Assembly (NCBI GenBank): GCA_037576195.1
Contig: CM075101.1
Span: 30,504,001 to 30,568,000, forward strand
DNA: 64,000 bases
Direction of reading: 5' to 3'
Source: Phytoseiulus persimilis
Taxonomy: Eukaryota; Arthropoda; Arachnida; Mesostigmata; Phytoseiidae
Each line of letters starts with the position of its first letter. The stretch's first letter is position 1. Positions 36,643 to 48,360 of the stretch are shown here, one piece after another. The notes beneath the pieces are model-generated. The model searched no databases. It saw only the letters and a list, made by a program, of their open reading frames with translations, and had not been told where the DNA came from. Made by a program: the position numbers and the translations under genes.

Positions 36643-37692
36643 GTGAGTTGGCCGTCTTTTTAGAAGGGGCCCATTTAATCGAAGAGAAAACGGGATTCAT
36701 GTCCGAAGTCAGGGTACTCCGGTGTAGAACCACAGCTTCAAACACCCGCCCGAGACAACTTTAGCAGGGCTATGCCGATCAGCGAATACTTCCCCGGACT
36801 TTTCGGACGACCAAACTCCTTCCCATTGAGACTATGGGCCCTGAACCCGGTCATTCGCGAGGAGATATTACGGAATCAATCTCATCGCGTTTTCCTTGGA
36901 CCCTATCGACTTCAAAGATTTTTCCGAGGTGGCCGTGCCTCGGCGAAGCCCGCTTGGGATGTCGGCATGAGAAGAATCTCTGCAATCGTCGATAACACTG
37001 GTAGTAGAATTGTGATAATGTTTCTCTAAGAGTCGGCTCATTTCAAGTGAACACGTTTTCGGCAGACTTTGCCGAGCGAGCATCTCTACGGTCACAACGG
37101 CTGCATGTTGAGACCGGCCACAGGGTCGTGTTCGCAGTTGAATGCGCTTCAACCTTTGAACCTATGTTCCAGCTCGAATACTGAGACAACTTTCCAATGG
37201 ATTGGTTTTCCAGAATCGTAGTCGGAGGCGGGAGCATTGTTCACGACTGTCACGTCGGTTACCCGTTCTCACAATGCAGATCCTGAGATTGGTCTCGAAG
37301 ATCTGTGCTGGTGAAGTTCACATTTTCCGTTCCTGGGCTTTTCCGGCCCCTGATCGCCGTCTCATTACTCATGCCAGTGTTTGAGAAAGCTCGCTTGTGG
37401 ATGCCAAGCAATCCATTAGAATACCGGAATGCTTCCGTTCCACTATGAGCGTTCTCATGCAAAAATTCACCTCTCTGCAGGACCCACATGGGCTATCGCA
37501 GCAGCGATGTACGGAGTCAGGGAGGTGTCACAAGACTCGACAGTTTGCGAGTCTGATGAACTGCTTCACACTCAGGTGAATTCAAATGACGGTTACAGCT
37601 GACCTTCAAGCTGCGTTTTATCGTTCCATTGCGGGCGAGCCGAGAATCCGTTGTTCGTAGGATATGCATAATTCGGGCAGCAGTTTTGAGTC

Positions 37693-37965
37693 CTAGTTGA
37701 GACGTGAAGGCGTGGACTTCGGGGAAACGAGAGCTTGAAAACACGAGCCAATCTTGATCGAGGTCGATGTCATATCGGAGACAACTCTCATCATCTCGAG
37801 GGGATGCCGAATTTTGTGAGGAACTTCCAACGCAACTCGCTCCACCGTTCCTCCCACACCGAGCTCGGAGTAAGTTTCCTCCTCCTCCTGAAGAGAGTCC
37901 TGAGAGAGAAGCCACCGCATCTCGGCGATCTTGGCGTTGCCGTAACTCAAAATACGTCCAGAAGC
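37693..37965 (-). CDS. possible terminal exon, unknown
   Basis: After a pyrimidine-rich acceptor (GGTTCCAG) the minus strand reads ASGRILSYGNAKIAEMRWLL, then an acidic stretch (QEEEETYSELG), and stops at 37693. A second minus frame is open over the same interval (38071-37517, 184 codons), and the plus strand holds a GTAAGT donor at about 37870, so the assignment is tentative. Confidence 0.3.
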   Translation of the reverse strand, partial: ASGRILSYGNAKIAEMRWLLSQDSLQEEEETYSELGVGGTVERVALEVPHKIRHPLEMMRVVSDMTSTSIKIGSCFQALVSPKSTPSRLN

Positions 37966-38073
37966 CTGGAACCAGACCCCGTCCTGTCCTGAGTTGAGAG
38001 ATGGTCCGATGAGTTTCCCTCGCCGACAAAGAAGCGTCCTCAAGACTACTATGGAGCGAACATTCCACCACAA

Positions 38074-40192
38074 AAATCTTTCGCCGAGACGGAGTGGAAC
38101 GAAAGATCCAAACGGCGTTCTTATCCTCGGCAGACGGCCTCCAAGCTCTGATCGTCTAACAACACCTGCATCTGGTTCATTCGACGGAAGCGCTTGCTGC
38201 TCCTCTGCGCTAAAGCCGCAACGCTCGAGAGCAACGCAGTCTCAGTTGGCTCCTTCTCCTCTGAGCGGTCAATCCGCACAAGCTCATCCACCGCGAGTCC
38301 TCCAGTGGTGCCGCCGTCTGGCTCATAGTAGGTGATTTCGTCACGCGGTTCGAGCTCACCTGTGCGTGTTTGAGTGCGAGTTTCACGGACTCCTGTCCAT
38401 CACGTGTTCTGCCGCAGGATTATCAAGGTGCGGGTTGTGCTTCCACAGGTGCGGCTGAGCCCTCGCGGCCCCCTCAAGATAGAACTCGGGGGCCCATGGT
38501 TAGCCGGCCAAAAGTCCGAGACGTCTGAGAAGTATCGCTCGATTTTCGATCGAGGTGAGTGGGAGAAATCGTCTTAGGTACAAGAGGTGAGAATGGGTGA
38601 GCGGTCGAACAAGAGAGATCCGAGCGACTGACTACAACTCGGTAGACTATGTAGACGCTATTGAGGATAAACGGTGAACGTTGGCCGCTCGTGGCTGATT
38701 GATCACTTGTTCGGAGGAGCTTGATTCTCAATAGCTGTCGACACTGAGTCGATCTCCGGTACACGTCTAGCTTGTGAGAGACAAAAAGGATCGTTTCGGT
38801 GACAGCTCGTCATTGTTCTGTCAGCTCTGACGCGGAATTATTGTGAAGAATGAGTCCGCTCACATTTAAAACGTCTCCGTTGTTCGACATCATCAATTAC
38901 TTCCCAATACTCCGGGTTTCGTACGCTGTGAGTTTCTCATGATCGGAGCGGGTTTTTCGTCGCCGATTTGTCCTCTTTGGTTATTGCTGGTGGCGCCCCC
39001 GCCCGGCAGGAAGACTGCCGGCGATTCTTTAAGAATCAATTATCAGGAATCAGTAATGGATCTTCGATATCATAGCTCCTTCGGCTCCTTGCAACAATTC
39101 TGTTCACGACAAGTGCCTGCGACACATTGGCCAGCTTGATGTCAAGGAGGTGATATCGGGGAATGCTTGCCGAAAGCACCTCTCAAGATCTCTCAAGCTA
39201 CATAGTGCTGTGCTGGATCTGTCAGACGGCGTCGTGTGCTTTTAGCACGGCTCAATACCGCGCATCATCCGCCTCAGCCGGAATCGATTGGAATGACGAT
39301 TGGGAGGAGTTAAGCGACATCATAGCTCGTGGATTCGATGACCAAACGATCATCACTCAAAACTCACGTCTGTGGACATTCATTTTGAGACCTTCAATGC
39401 GCGTTAAGAAAAAACTCCATCCGTCCATGGTTCGTGGACACCAACTGTGGCTCTGTCCTTCTATCGGTCTGTCTGCTGTCAGTCACACATAGAAAGCTTA
39501 ATAAGATACATCGAGCAACAGCTTCTCAAACAGCCGAAACCGTGCTGAAATCAAAGGCCCGACTTTTACGACACGCTCTGAAGATAGATTGATAGCCGCT
39601 GCCGTAAAACTCATCATTAACCGTTGCCACCACACCTTGGTAAAGGAGCACGCTCGGTGTTGCCGGAGCGCATAATCATAGAGCGGTATTGCGGCGTGAG
39701 CTCCGCGCCTAGAATCCATCATGTGCAACTCGTCGCATGCCGGCTGTCCCACCGGATTCGAAAGAACGAGTCGCACTGTTGCTTTGTTCCGCTGAGCTGG
39801 ATTGATGATCTTCTGAGTTCCTCGTATTTCCAGAGAGCTGATCTTCTCCAATATTCGTGGAGATTCTAGAATGACATTGCGCTCAAGCGTGCTTTTTCTC
39901 TTATTTTATCAAGATGTCACGACTCTCGGTGATTGACCGTCAAGATCCGAGATTAGACTAGCCAGCCAGAAAGCTAGTAGTCAAGCAGTTAGCCGAACAA
40001 CTTGCATACCGTCTCGAGGAATATTCATCCCAATTGGATGCCACATCGAAATCACGGAACCGATATAAGAAAATCAAGCCGGCCGTGTACGCAAGGCCGT
40101 CGCGTTCAGACGATACTATCAAGGTGAAATGGAAACTGTCGACGGAGAGAGGCTTGCTTCGAGCGCATGAGCAGACTATTCCTCATTCTAGT
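38074..40192. other. no firm gene; possible exon at about 39070-39235
   Basis: Plus 39060-39236 reads CNNSVHDKCLRHIGQLDVKE and on to LKLHSAVLDLSDGVVCF, then a stop. The next frame over continues with DWNDDWEELSDIIARGFDDQ to 39492. A one-base shift would join the two. No family recognised and no certain splice sites. Confidence 0.3.
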
Positions 40193-41029
40193 TTAAAATG
40201 TGACAGGCGTTCTGTGCAGGTCATCGAGAGGATCTTGTCGTCTCTTTGGCTGACTGATTACATCCACTTCGCTAAACGACTCCACGCTTTCCCGGAGGAA
40301 ACTCGACTTTGCCGCAATCCAAGAGCTTGTTCCTTCTATGAAGATGTAGTGAGTCCTCAGAGTGCTCCAGCTTGCTGAACGCTGGGAGATACCGCCGATC
40401 GTGTAGTGCCAATGGAGATGGTCAACGTTCTGAATCGTAACCCGATCCGGATACAGATAAGTCCAGTTGGACACCGACAACAGTCTGCCGTTTTTAGAGC
40501 TCCCGAGCACACCATGAGCCCCGAATCCGTGATGTGAGTGTTGGACTTATTGCGTCAGAAGCCTGGAAATGCGCCAGCGAACGCAGGTGTTCAGATGTTA
40601 TTAACCAGTCTTGGGGACACCTCGTCTGCTGCTTCGGGAAGTTTCGTGCCTCCGGTGTGTCTAGTTTTGTGCCCTCAGACGGGAAGATTTTCCTCTGTAA
40701 ACGCCGACTGACGAGGAGCCGCTTGTGATTCTGGAGTCTAGGTGATATCCGAGTGAATGAGCACCCGTTTCCGTCGTTTATTTCCGCGGCGTAAACGATG
40801 TCCCCGGCTTTGATCGAGAACAGCTGTTCTTTCGCGAAGTTCGGCTCGATGAAGGAAGAAGGCGTATGGATGCTCATGCGGAGCTGGAGCTTTGAAATAT
40901 TTGCACGAGAGAGACTTTGTTCTCGATGTATTTTTTCCCAGCACTCCGCCGTTACCAGCGGCCAAGTGTTTGCGGATGATCGGAGTTCCCGTAGTTCCAG
41001 TTCATCTGCCTGCTCCCAGGACCAGTATG
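40193..41029 (-). CDS. probable two-exon gene fragment, unknown
   Basis: Exon A starts after an acceptor at 41029 and reads YWSWEQADELELRELRSSAN and later SIHTPSSFIEPNFAKEQLFS, then IKAGDIVYAAEINDGNGC near 40770. Exon B (about 40540-40193) reads GVLGSSKNGRLLSVSNWTYL, then NVDHLHWHYTIGG and the stop at 40193. Both have the composition of globular extracellular protein. The junction phases do not match cleanly: exon A stays open to 40494 in its own frame, so there may be an unseen exon or a base error. I do not recognise the family. The plus-strand frames here are the complement. Confidence 0.4.
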
Positions 41030-41346
41030 CTGATTGCGAGCCGGAGTCGCAAAGTATAACAGCAGCAGAAAATCATCGTGAATCTTTCTTAAATAAGAGG
41101 GGGCGACTTCTGAGCTGTCATGCCTCTTCGAGTAGCTGTTCTGCACGCGAATCGCCCACGCGATTATGACACAGGCTGAAGACCCTGCAATCCCATGTGA
41201 GGTTGTCGAGGACAGATCGGTTGCAAACGGTGCTAAGCGCTGATACGGGAGGGTATCGTTAATGACTCACCTGAGTCAGCGTGGAATTCAATTAGAAATC
41301 AACGAATCAGAACTGTGTAGGTAAACTCTGATCGTGCTTGCCTCAG

Positions 41347-41653
41347 GTTCAAACTGATTTCAGAGCCAACGGAGGTTGTGGAAATTTCAACGCAAGAGGC
41401 GTCACTTCACAAGTCGAAATGAGTAAAGGAGGTTACGGTGACTCTGTACGGGATACCAGTGAAAAAGATTGGCAGCAGCTAATCGGTCGCCGCCTGGAAC
41501 ACGCTCAAAACAACGATGACACGATTTCGTCGGAAGTGGGCACCCTCATTCATCGAAACAATCATCAGCCGCTACCGAGCCTTACAATCCCCCACATAAA
41601 AATTGTTCCAAACTCGGTGGCCACGATAGCGACGAAACGCAACCAATGGTTCG
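41347..41653 (+). CDS. internal exon of an unknown hydrophilic protein
   Basis: Bounded by a good acceptor (GCCTCAG) and a strong donor (TTCG|GTGAGT), open for 102 codons. It reads VQTDFRANGGCGNFNARG, YGDSVRDTSEKDWQQLIG and IPHIKIVPNSVATI. It is polar and mostly disordered-looking, with no domain recognised. Neighbouring exons on this strand were not identified. Confidence 0.4.
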
Positions 41654-42963
41654 GTGAGTACGAACGATTTTTTCCATCTTTCTCACGTCGAAACTCTGCC
41701 AAGCCTCTCGGCCCGCGAGTCCGCGAATGGATACATCGGCGCAGCAGATCCTGTGATCGCTCGAGAGGGATGTTCAAACTTGTTCCTCGTCACAGAGATA
41801 GTTGTTTTTCGCATGATTTGTCTCTAGCTGGCAAATAGAACAGCATCTCGGAAATTGAACGCCTTAATTCGGTGGATGAGCCTCGACGGCTCTCAAGCGT
41901 TCTCTCGCAAGGAGTATGGAATATTCCTTGCGGTGATTTGAGCTAACACGGAACATTAAAACGTTTCCATTTGGTCGGACGCTCTTAATTGTGGTCTACT
42001 GCGTCTTAGGATAGGATGACAGCAATCACGTCGGAACTTGGTTTCCGTGAATCCGAGCGGATTTCTTCGTGAAAGCTCACTCTTGTTTTGTCAGAAATAC
42101 GGCACCACTCCTCCTGAGATCGTAGCTTCAATACTTCCTCGACCAACGGCGAATCGGCTTACTAAGTCAAATCTCAGGAGTCGAGAGCGAATCACGCTTG
42201 ACCTTCAAAGTTTGAGTTGGGCTCCCAAGTGTCCCGAATCATTCCTCATTCCGACTGGGCTTCCGGGAGCCACTCTTCTTTCTCCCTGATGATTTGATCA
42301 AGCTTCAAATGAATCGTCGCCTCCGCTTCTTGCCGATCGAAGTTCTCAATGATGAAGATGATTCTCTCCACCAACCGCATTCTGAAATTAAATTCGGAGG
42401 TTTTCAAATTGGAGTTGAAGTTCTCTGCGGGGACCCGAGCCTACGCGCGAGTTTGCCTCGAACGGGGAGAAATAGCGTCAGCGGGTAGACGAAAGTTCTG
42501 CTCGGGAAGAGATTCGATTCTCGGAAGTTCGGTTGCGAAACAACGGCCGGTCCGTTGGAGTCTTGCATCGAGCCTAGTGGAGACTGACCAGACGTGGCCG
42601 GTCGCGGTAGCTCTCCAATTTCGGAGGAAGGAGCCTTGTTCCGTGACAGCATGGGATGTCACTGGTGACCAAAGCGAGCTCGCGTGGGGGTGAGTTAGGA
42701 TTCCGACTTCGTGCCCAGGAACGCACTCCCAGATCCACGGCACAGAGTTGAAGGAACAAAGATTGGCAATCCCAAAATTGAGCTGAGAACGGAGCCACCG
42801 GGTTCTGTTCATTTCGACATCATCTCAACATTATCCTCAAAATGCTGGTCGTGACCTCCCGATTGGCGTGACGCTCGAGACAAGAAAGAACAGTTGCACG
42901 AACATTCGGACAACAATCGACACAAGAGCGTACGATCAACAGCTGGGCCTTCGCGGTGAAGCG
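41654..42963. other. unassigned, open in several frames
   Basis: Plus 42086-42289 after a TTTTGTCAG acceptor (KYGTTPPEIVASILPRP), plus 42349-42693, and minus 42812-42441 are all open and protein-like, but they overlap and conflict. No motif decides between them. Confidence 0.3.
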
Positions 42964-43430
42964 CTACAGTGATGCGTTCGGTTGCAAGTGACCCCATTCA
43001 CGAACGATTGCTTTTTGCATCGGATTCTGCGAGTCTTCTTTCAGTCGTTTGCATAGCCTATCCTTCCTTCTAGCTAAGAATGTCTCTGTCCGATCGACGT
43101 TAACATTTACGTTCCGCCCTTTGTACGATCTATTGTACGTTTCTGTGCCGTTGAAGTCGGAGTTGTCGCTGCAGCTATTATGACTGTCGATGTGTGTTTT
43201 GACTACTTTCGCAATCCCCCGGTCGAAGGATTCAGCGTCAATGAATCTCGCACTTAACTCTCCCCAAACTGCTAGAAGAATCGTGATATTGGTTCGAACA
43301 CGACTGGTTCGATTCTCGGTGTGTCCCAAGTTCGAACTCACGAGTCTGTGGTCATAAACGCGACTGCTCTCTCGATGGTTCTCACAAGCGTAGGAGTTGG
43401 AGGGTGAATGTGGAAAGGTTGTCGGAATCC
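42964..43430 (-). CDS. probable terminal exon, unknown
   Basis: After an acceptor (TTGCGCAG) at 43430 the minus strand is open for 155 codons to a TAG at 42964. The reading has ACENHRESSRVYDHRL, then WGELSARFIDAESFDRGIAK, Asn/Ser-rich glycosylation-type sites (NGTETYNRS) and a basic end (RRKDRLCKRLKED). An internal CTC|GTGAGT and TTCTAG pair could be an intron, but the phases disagree. No family recognised. Confidence 0.4.
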
Positions 43431-45964
43431 CTGCGCAAGCTCAAGAGCGATACTTATATTACGTACACGATTTTTAGTAATCGAACGAACTGAGAACAAG
43501 GTCTGTTTGTTGACTCAACGACGCGGATCCCAAGCCTGACATTGCCACCCAGACTAGGAATTCCCTTGAGCACTCACATCGATTACAATCATTTTACCGA
43601 AGTGTCCCCTCGACTTCTGAAAACAAAGTTTCTGGATCTGATTCGTTCCTCATACTTCCTTCGACTCTGGTGCCGCCACCACCCGGAAATCAGTCGAATT
43701 ACTTCAGCGGCGGTCAAATAAATCAGATTCAAGGTGGTGTATAACGAACTGGTGCGAAGGGTGACGTCATTAAATTCTCGAACTGCATCCTCAGAGCGCG
43801 ATCGACAGCTATTGTATATCTTCCGCGATCAGGCACCGCAAGCTTGCTTTGGACAGTTTTCTGGGAGAAAACTACGCGAGTATCCCGCCTCAACCGCATT
43901 CTTGCCTCATTCATTCGTCCGGCTGGAACCAGTTGAATCATGAATCAGTGTTCCGTCGCTACATAGTCTCGCTGCCTTGAACTTCTCATCTTGCCCTAGA
44001 CGGCCGCGCGTAGAACCGTGGAAAACACCGATTTAATCAAGCTGAAAGAGCGTCACATCTCGTATCCGCCGAGGATCCCGAGGGTCTGGAAATGGACGAG
44101 AACGCCACGTAAACTAGTTAGAGCCTCATCTACTCACTCAAAACTAGGGATTGGAGGACTAGTCCACCTACCTCCCTCGCGCGGTTTTCCTCTGATCCCC
44201 ATCAGCGAGGAAGTCCGATTTTCGCGTACATTTCGGAACTCTGTTCTGGTTCTGCCGGATTCGTTGAATTCAAGGCCGATTCGGGATCGACAAAAGTCCA
44301 ATCTGTCGAGCATTCAAAACTTCTAGATTTCATTTCTGAATGATCGGATCTTGAGCCTCGATTCCTTTCGATAGACGTCGACGATGTCTTGTGTGCTATC
44401 CTGGAGACGCGTCATTAAAACGGTAATTCTGATGTTCAACGTTCGGAATGATTGCGCTTCCAGCAAAATTTTGTCATGATTCGTCCTATCGGTAGCCCGG
44501 TGCGTGGGAAGTTTCTTCGGAATGGTTGGCTTCCATTGCAGCCGCAGCTGCTGCCGTCGTCGTTGTCGACGCCGAAGCCGTATCACACACAGTCCTGACA
44601 GGGCCTCAAGAGCGAGCAGAAGGCGCTCTCCCCAGCACTCTCCTCAGACTTCGGCGATGATTTCAGCGCGTCGGAGGTCTTGACGCGCACAACGAAAACC
44701 GCCGTGCTCCGGAAAACGCGTCTCGGTGACAGCGCGCCGCCTCTGTCTCCGAAAATTGTTCTGTCTTGTGATCCGCTGGCCAGGTCATGAGTCGCTTCAG
44801 CTGCTTTCCATGAGTGTGCGGGGCTTTCCTCAGTCCTTGATTAGCTCGTTGGAATTCAGAGTGCATGTATGCGAGAGCGATATCATCCGTGATGAGTGAC
44901 GCTTCACCGACGCCGAGGGCGAGATAGTGTCGCCTTTCAACAAGTTGGTTCTCAAAACAGAGGATAGAGTGTCGCCGTGAGCTCCTTTGACATCAAAAGC
45001 CGGACCGATCATGAGCCATCTTCTCAACCGTGTGGTGTGGGTAAATGAGCCACGTTCCATTATTTAAACTCCTGGGCCTTCTGACTCCCGCCGTAATCAG
45101 CGGAACGAATTCAACAAGTTCTACTTAGTGTGGACGAGAGTCTTTCAGTGTTTGGAAACTGAGGCAAGAGCCCATCCAGCTTCCCAGTTCACTTGCCATT
45201 GGGAGAGGTACCGGAGCTTTCCGTGAAAAACTCCGAAGCCGCTCCGAAGGAGTGGTGGTGAGAGAGTTACAGCTGGCTCCCGAATGACCCGATGCTGAGA
45301 GATCTCCTCGATTTACCTAACGGTTGTCCGATCTGTTGCTCAGCATTATTGCCGATGAGAGTCCAGGAAAGCGCGACCGACTGAGAAAGGTCCGCAGTCT
45401 CCCGGATCTCATGATATGCCGATGCTGTCGCAAAGTTTAGCGGGGATCAATGTGATGAAGTCACGCGGACGAAACCATTTGTTTCGACATGGCGTGTTTT
45501 TCGCGACCACCGTAGGGTACTTATACATGACCGGCGAAAGACTAATCGTTGTGGCACGTCTAATCGCTCTACAGGCTCGACAAGCGGATTGTCGCTTGCT
45601 GAGTGAGCGAGAGAAATCGCTCTGTGTTGAACGTTCGTTGGGAACGTGAGCCGTCACTACCCAGTTGTTCTCATTGAGTGCAGGCAAACGAGCCCGACGG
45701 TCCGAACGACGTACAGACTCCGAGAAACAATATTAGCGAAAAACGACGACTCTCGGATCAGCAGTCAGTGCCGCTCGGCTGCGGGGAGGTCGATAACTCG
45801 GAAATTTTGGAACTCGACGTTTCTTCTTGAGCTCCACAACCGAGCCGCATAGAGCACACCTGCACCATTCGTAGGATTGAGATGAACATGAAAATGGAAA
45901 TCTTCACAAGGCTGCACTCTCGTCCACGGGTCTTCGGGACTAACTTTCGAACCCAGGACCCCTG
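43431..45964. other. no firm gene
   Basis: Several 60-100 codon frames lie on both strands. The one at plus 44510-44620 encodes Ala/Val runs on one frame and Arg/Ser runs on another, from a GCx-rich tract at 44537-44575. No motif or splice chain. Confidence 0.35.
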
Positions 45965-46417
45965 ATGGGAGTGCCATCACTTGCCTCAACGTTTATGACG
46001 ACGGCGGCCATGGTATTGATAACGATTACAAACAATAGCTTCCCAGAGTGGAGACACTTCGTTAAACAAGATGGATGGACTGACGGAACTCAGTCGGCGA
46101 TCTCGCTGGTCCGTGGTCGCTGTAATGTTTCCTTTGAACGTAAACAAAACCGCTTCGGGGCAGATTTTGTTTATGGGCGAAAGGAAGATCCAACCAATGA
46201 GATTGCTTCGGGATCCGATCGATCAATAGCTTTGCACAGGATCTTTTACGAGCTTTCCCACATTCTGTTTGACTCTCTCGACTTTCTCGCGTACAATATC
46301 CCTCAAAACGAAGAAGTGAATCCTACCAACGACCACGCTCGAATATTTTATGACGCTCAAGAATCTACCATTCGAATTTCGTATTCGAGTGAAGAGATTC
46401 CCGAAGTATCGTGCTAA
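45965..46417 (+). CDS. possible single-exon protein, unknown
   Basis: ATG to TAA, 150 codons. The start is moderately hydrophobic (ASTFMTTAAMVLITIT), possibly a signal peptide. The rest is soluble-looking (NNSFPEWRHFVKQDG, HRIFYELSHILFDSLDFL, ARIFYDAQESTIRISYS). The string SLVRGRCNVSFERKQNRFGA superficially resembles the N-terminal segment of Kir channels, but the frame runs on without a donor. No family recognised. Confidence 0.45.
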   Translation: MGVPSLASTFMTTAAMVLITITNNSFPEWRHFVKQDGWTDGTQSAISLVRGRCNVSFERKQNRFGADFVYGRKEDPTNEIASGSDRSIALHRIFYELSHILFDSLDFLAYNIPQNEEVNPTNDHARIFYDAQESTIRISYSSEEIPEVSC

Positions 46418-46701
46418 GCATCCCAGAGCTAAGCACAGGTCGGGTGATCTTTCCAAACTCCGACCGAGCGAAAAATTATGGCGGGAGCCCCGCGGGTACA
46501 TGAGACCCGCAACCAATGGGATCCAACGATTAGTATCGATACCTGATGCCTTGATTGATTCGATGATGAGGGGTTCCCGGTTGCCCGTTTGCAAAATGAA
46601 TCGGCTGACTCGTCGCGGCGCGATCGATCTCGGAATTGCTCAGATCTTCCTGCTCTGCCTCCAAACTAGAAGTAGCATAGGGGGATGATAAAGGTCTCCA
46701 G

Positions 46702-46893
46702 CTGGCATCAGTGGAGGGTTATTACATTGCTCAGTATCCGGTGCCGGGTTCTTTCTCGAAAAGCTCGAGAGCGGAGTTTCCGAATATTAATCATCCGTTC
46801 GAGTACTTGCCAAGCACATCCAAATCGAGTGTTCTGAGTGTCAGTCGGAGTGTGTTCCGCGGGTCGCGTCAGAGCCGGTGTTCGCTCGTCTAG
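46702..46893 (+). CDS. possible terminal exon, unknown
   Basis: After the acceptor GGTCTCCAG the frame reads SVEGYYIAQYPVPGSFSKS, INHPFEYLPSTSKS and a Ser/Arg end, stopping at 46891-46893. It would suit a cytoplasmic tail. The upstream exon could be the short hydrophobic frame at 46595-46650 (MNRLTRRGAIDLGIAQIFLL), but the phase does not fit well. Confidence 0.3.
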   Translation: MASVEGYYIAQYPVPGSFSKSSRAEFPNINHPFEYLPSTSKSSVLSVSRSVFRGSRQSRCSLV

Positions 46894-47017
46894 TTTGCCC
46901 CGGGAAACAGAGCACAAGCGCAGCACACACCTAGACGGGGCCTGAAAATGCCCTGTGCGACTGACAATCGAGTTTTCAGCGATGCAGAGCGTGTACTGTA
47001 GGCTTTGGGGAAATCTT

Positions 47018-47277
47018 TCAACTCATGAGGTAGTTTGTCGCCCGCATGTGATAAGGCGAACCAGGAAGCGTGTTCAGCTGGCATCGCCCGAATATTCCTG
47101 CAAATGATTGAAGGGTAGGGACTGAAAAGAGGGTCATTGCAGGTATCAGAAAACGAAAGTGATTCCCAGCCGTGTACGAAAACGCGTTATCTTCAAAAAC
47201 GGAAACGTCAACCTGTCCAAGGAGCATGTATATAAACGCAGTCAAAGATATCTCCAGGTGAGTGAAGTCCATTCCTC
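47018..47277 (-). CDS. possible membrane-protein exon, unknown
   Basis: After the acceptor GGCCTAG the minus strand reads MDFTHLEISLTAFIYMLLGQ, then FRFLIPAMTLFSVPTLQSFA, giving two hydrophobic segments. Together with the antisense ORF at 49157-48684 it could belong to one multi-pass receptor gene on the minus strand, but no splice chain was established. Confidence 0.3.
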
Positions 47278-48360
47278 CTAGGCCAGAGCAGGAAACTGGC
47301 AACGACCATTTTTAGGTGAAACAATTCAACTAGAAAGTTTTCGCAATACTTTACGGCCCGATAGCAGTCTGCTTGTCTTCTTTGCTGGCCAGTTACTACT
47401 GGTATCGACATCCAACTGGAATCGCTTAGTAACAGTGCGGAAACGAATAGGTTGACTAGTGCTCGACTGCGCTAGCAATTGAGAGCGTTCAACTTGAACC
47501 AGGGCATCGTTTACAACTCAGCATCAATCCGTTATACCATGGAAGTTCAATTTCATTCTCGGAGAGCTGATTCCGAGAGTCTCCATCCCGGAAGAGGAAT
47601 TTATGGGTCAGAGTTATTGCGTCAAATTGGTGTGGTCCATGTCGGAGTGCTCCGCTTTCAGGAGATCCTGGAGAAAAAGTAAGCAATCCGCGTTCGCGTC
47701 TCGGCACACCATGAGCACGTTAGCTCATCGACCCAGTTGCAGTCTAGCTCTCGGAAGCGCTTAAGTACTGCCGCTGTGTTCAGAATACACATTTTCTCGA
47801 TCAGAATCCGGATTCTAACCGAATTTCAATGATTTTCCTGACTCAATAAGATACTGCCCTCCATCCCTCCTTATCCTCGATCCTTGCCTGTACGATGAGC
47901 AGTCGGTTCTCCTCTGGAATTCCCATCAAGCATTGATGATCTTTTGCAGAAGGCTCTGCAGAAGGTTGGGATGATCCCCTTATCCTATCGAGATTCTCAT
48001 CCCGCAGGATCGAGGAGAGAACTGAGCGCAGTTGACTGGGTTTAGGCGCTCATTGGCGCGATTTGAGTCTCTGAAGACAGCTGATGAGCTCTGTCCGATC
48101 ATCCGTCCTCTCTGTTGGGTTTATATGCCCCAAACAATGTGGTGAACTCGATTTGCGCGATTGACGCTCCCAATGCGGGGAAGCGTCTCGTTGTTTTTTG
48201 AGTTCGGTTGAGACTCCCAACTTCCTTTCGTCGTCCTCAGCTTCCTGGCCAGGAAGGTTCTGCCCCCGGCGGTCCTGACTGAACGCCAAAGGGATCCGCG
48301 ATTCCCCAAAGATGAAGTAACACCAACTTCGTCGTGGAACTAATGGCAATATTGTTTCAG

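Noticed and set aside
37517-38071. 184-codon minus ORF
   Set aside because: A second minus frame over the same bases looks more protein-like after a good acceptor; no motif supports the longer one.
43280-43345. GGTTCGATTC-like strings suggesting a tRNA T-loop
   Set aside because: No acceptor stem, D-arm or anticodon arm can be paired around them.
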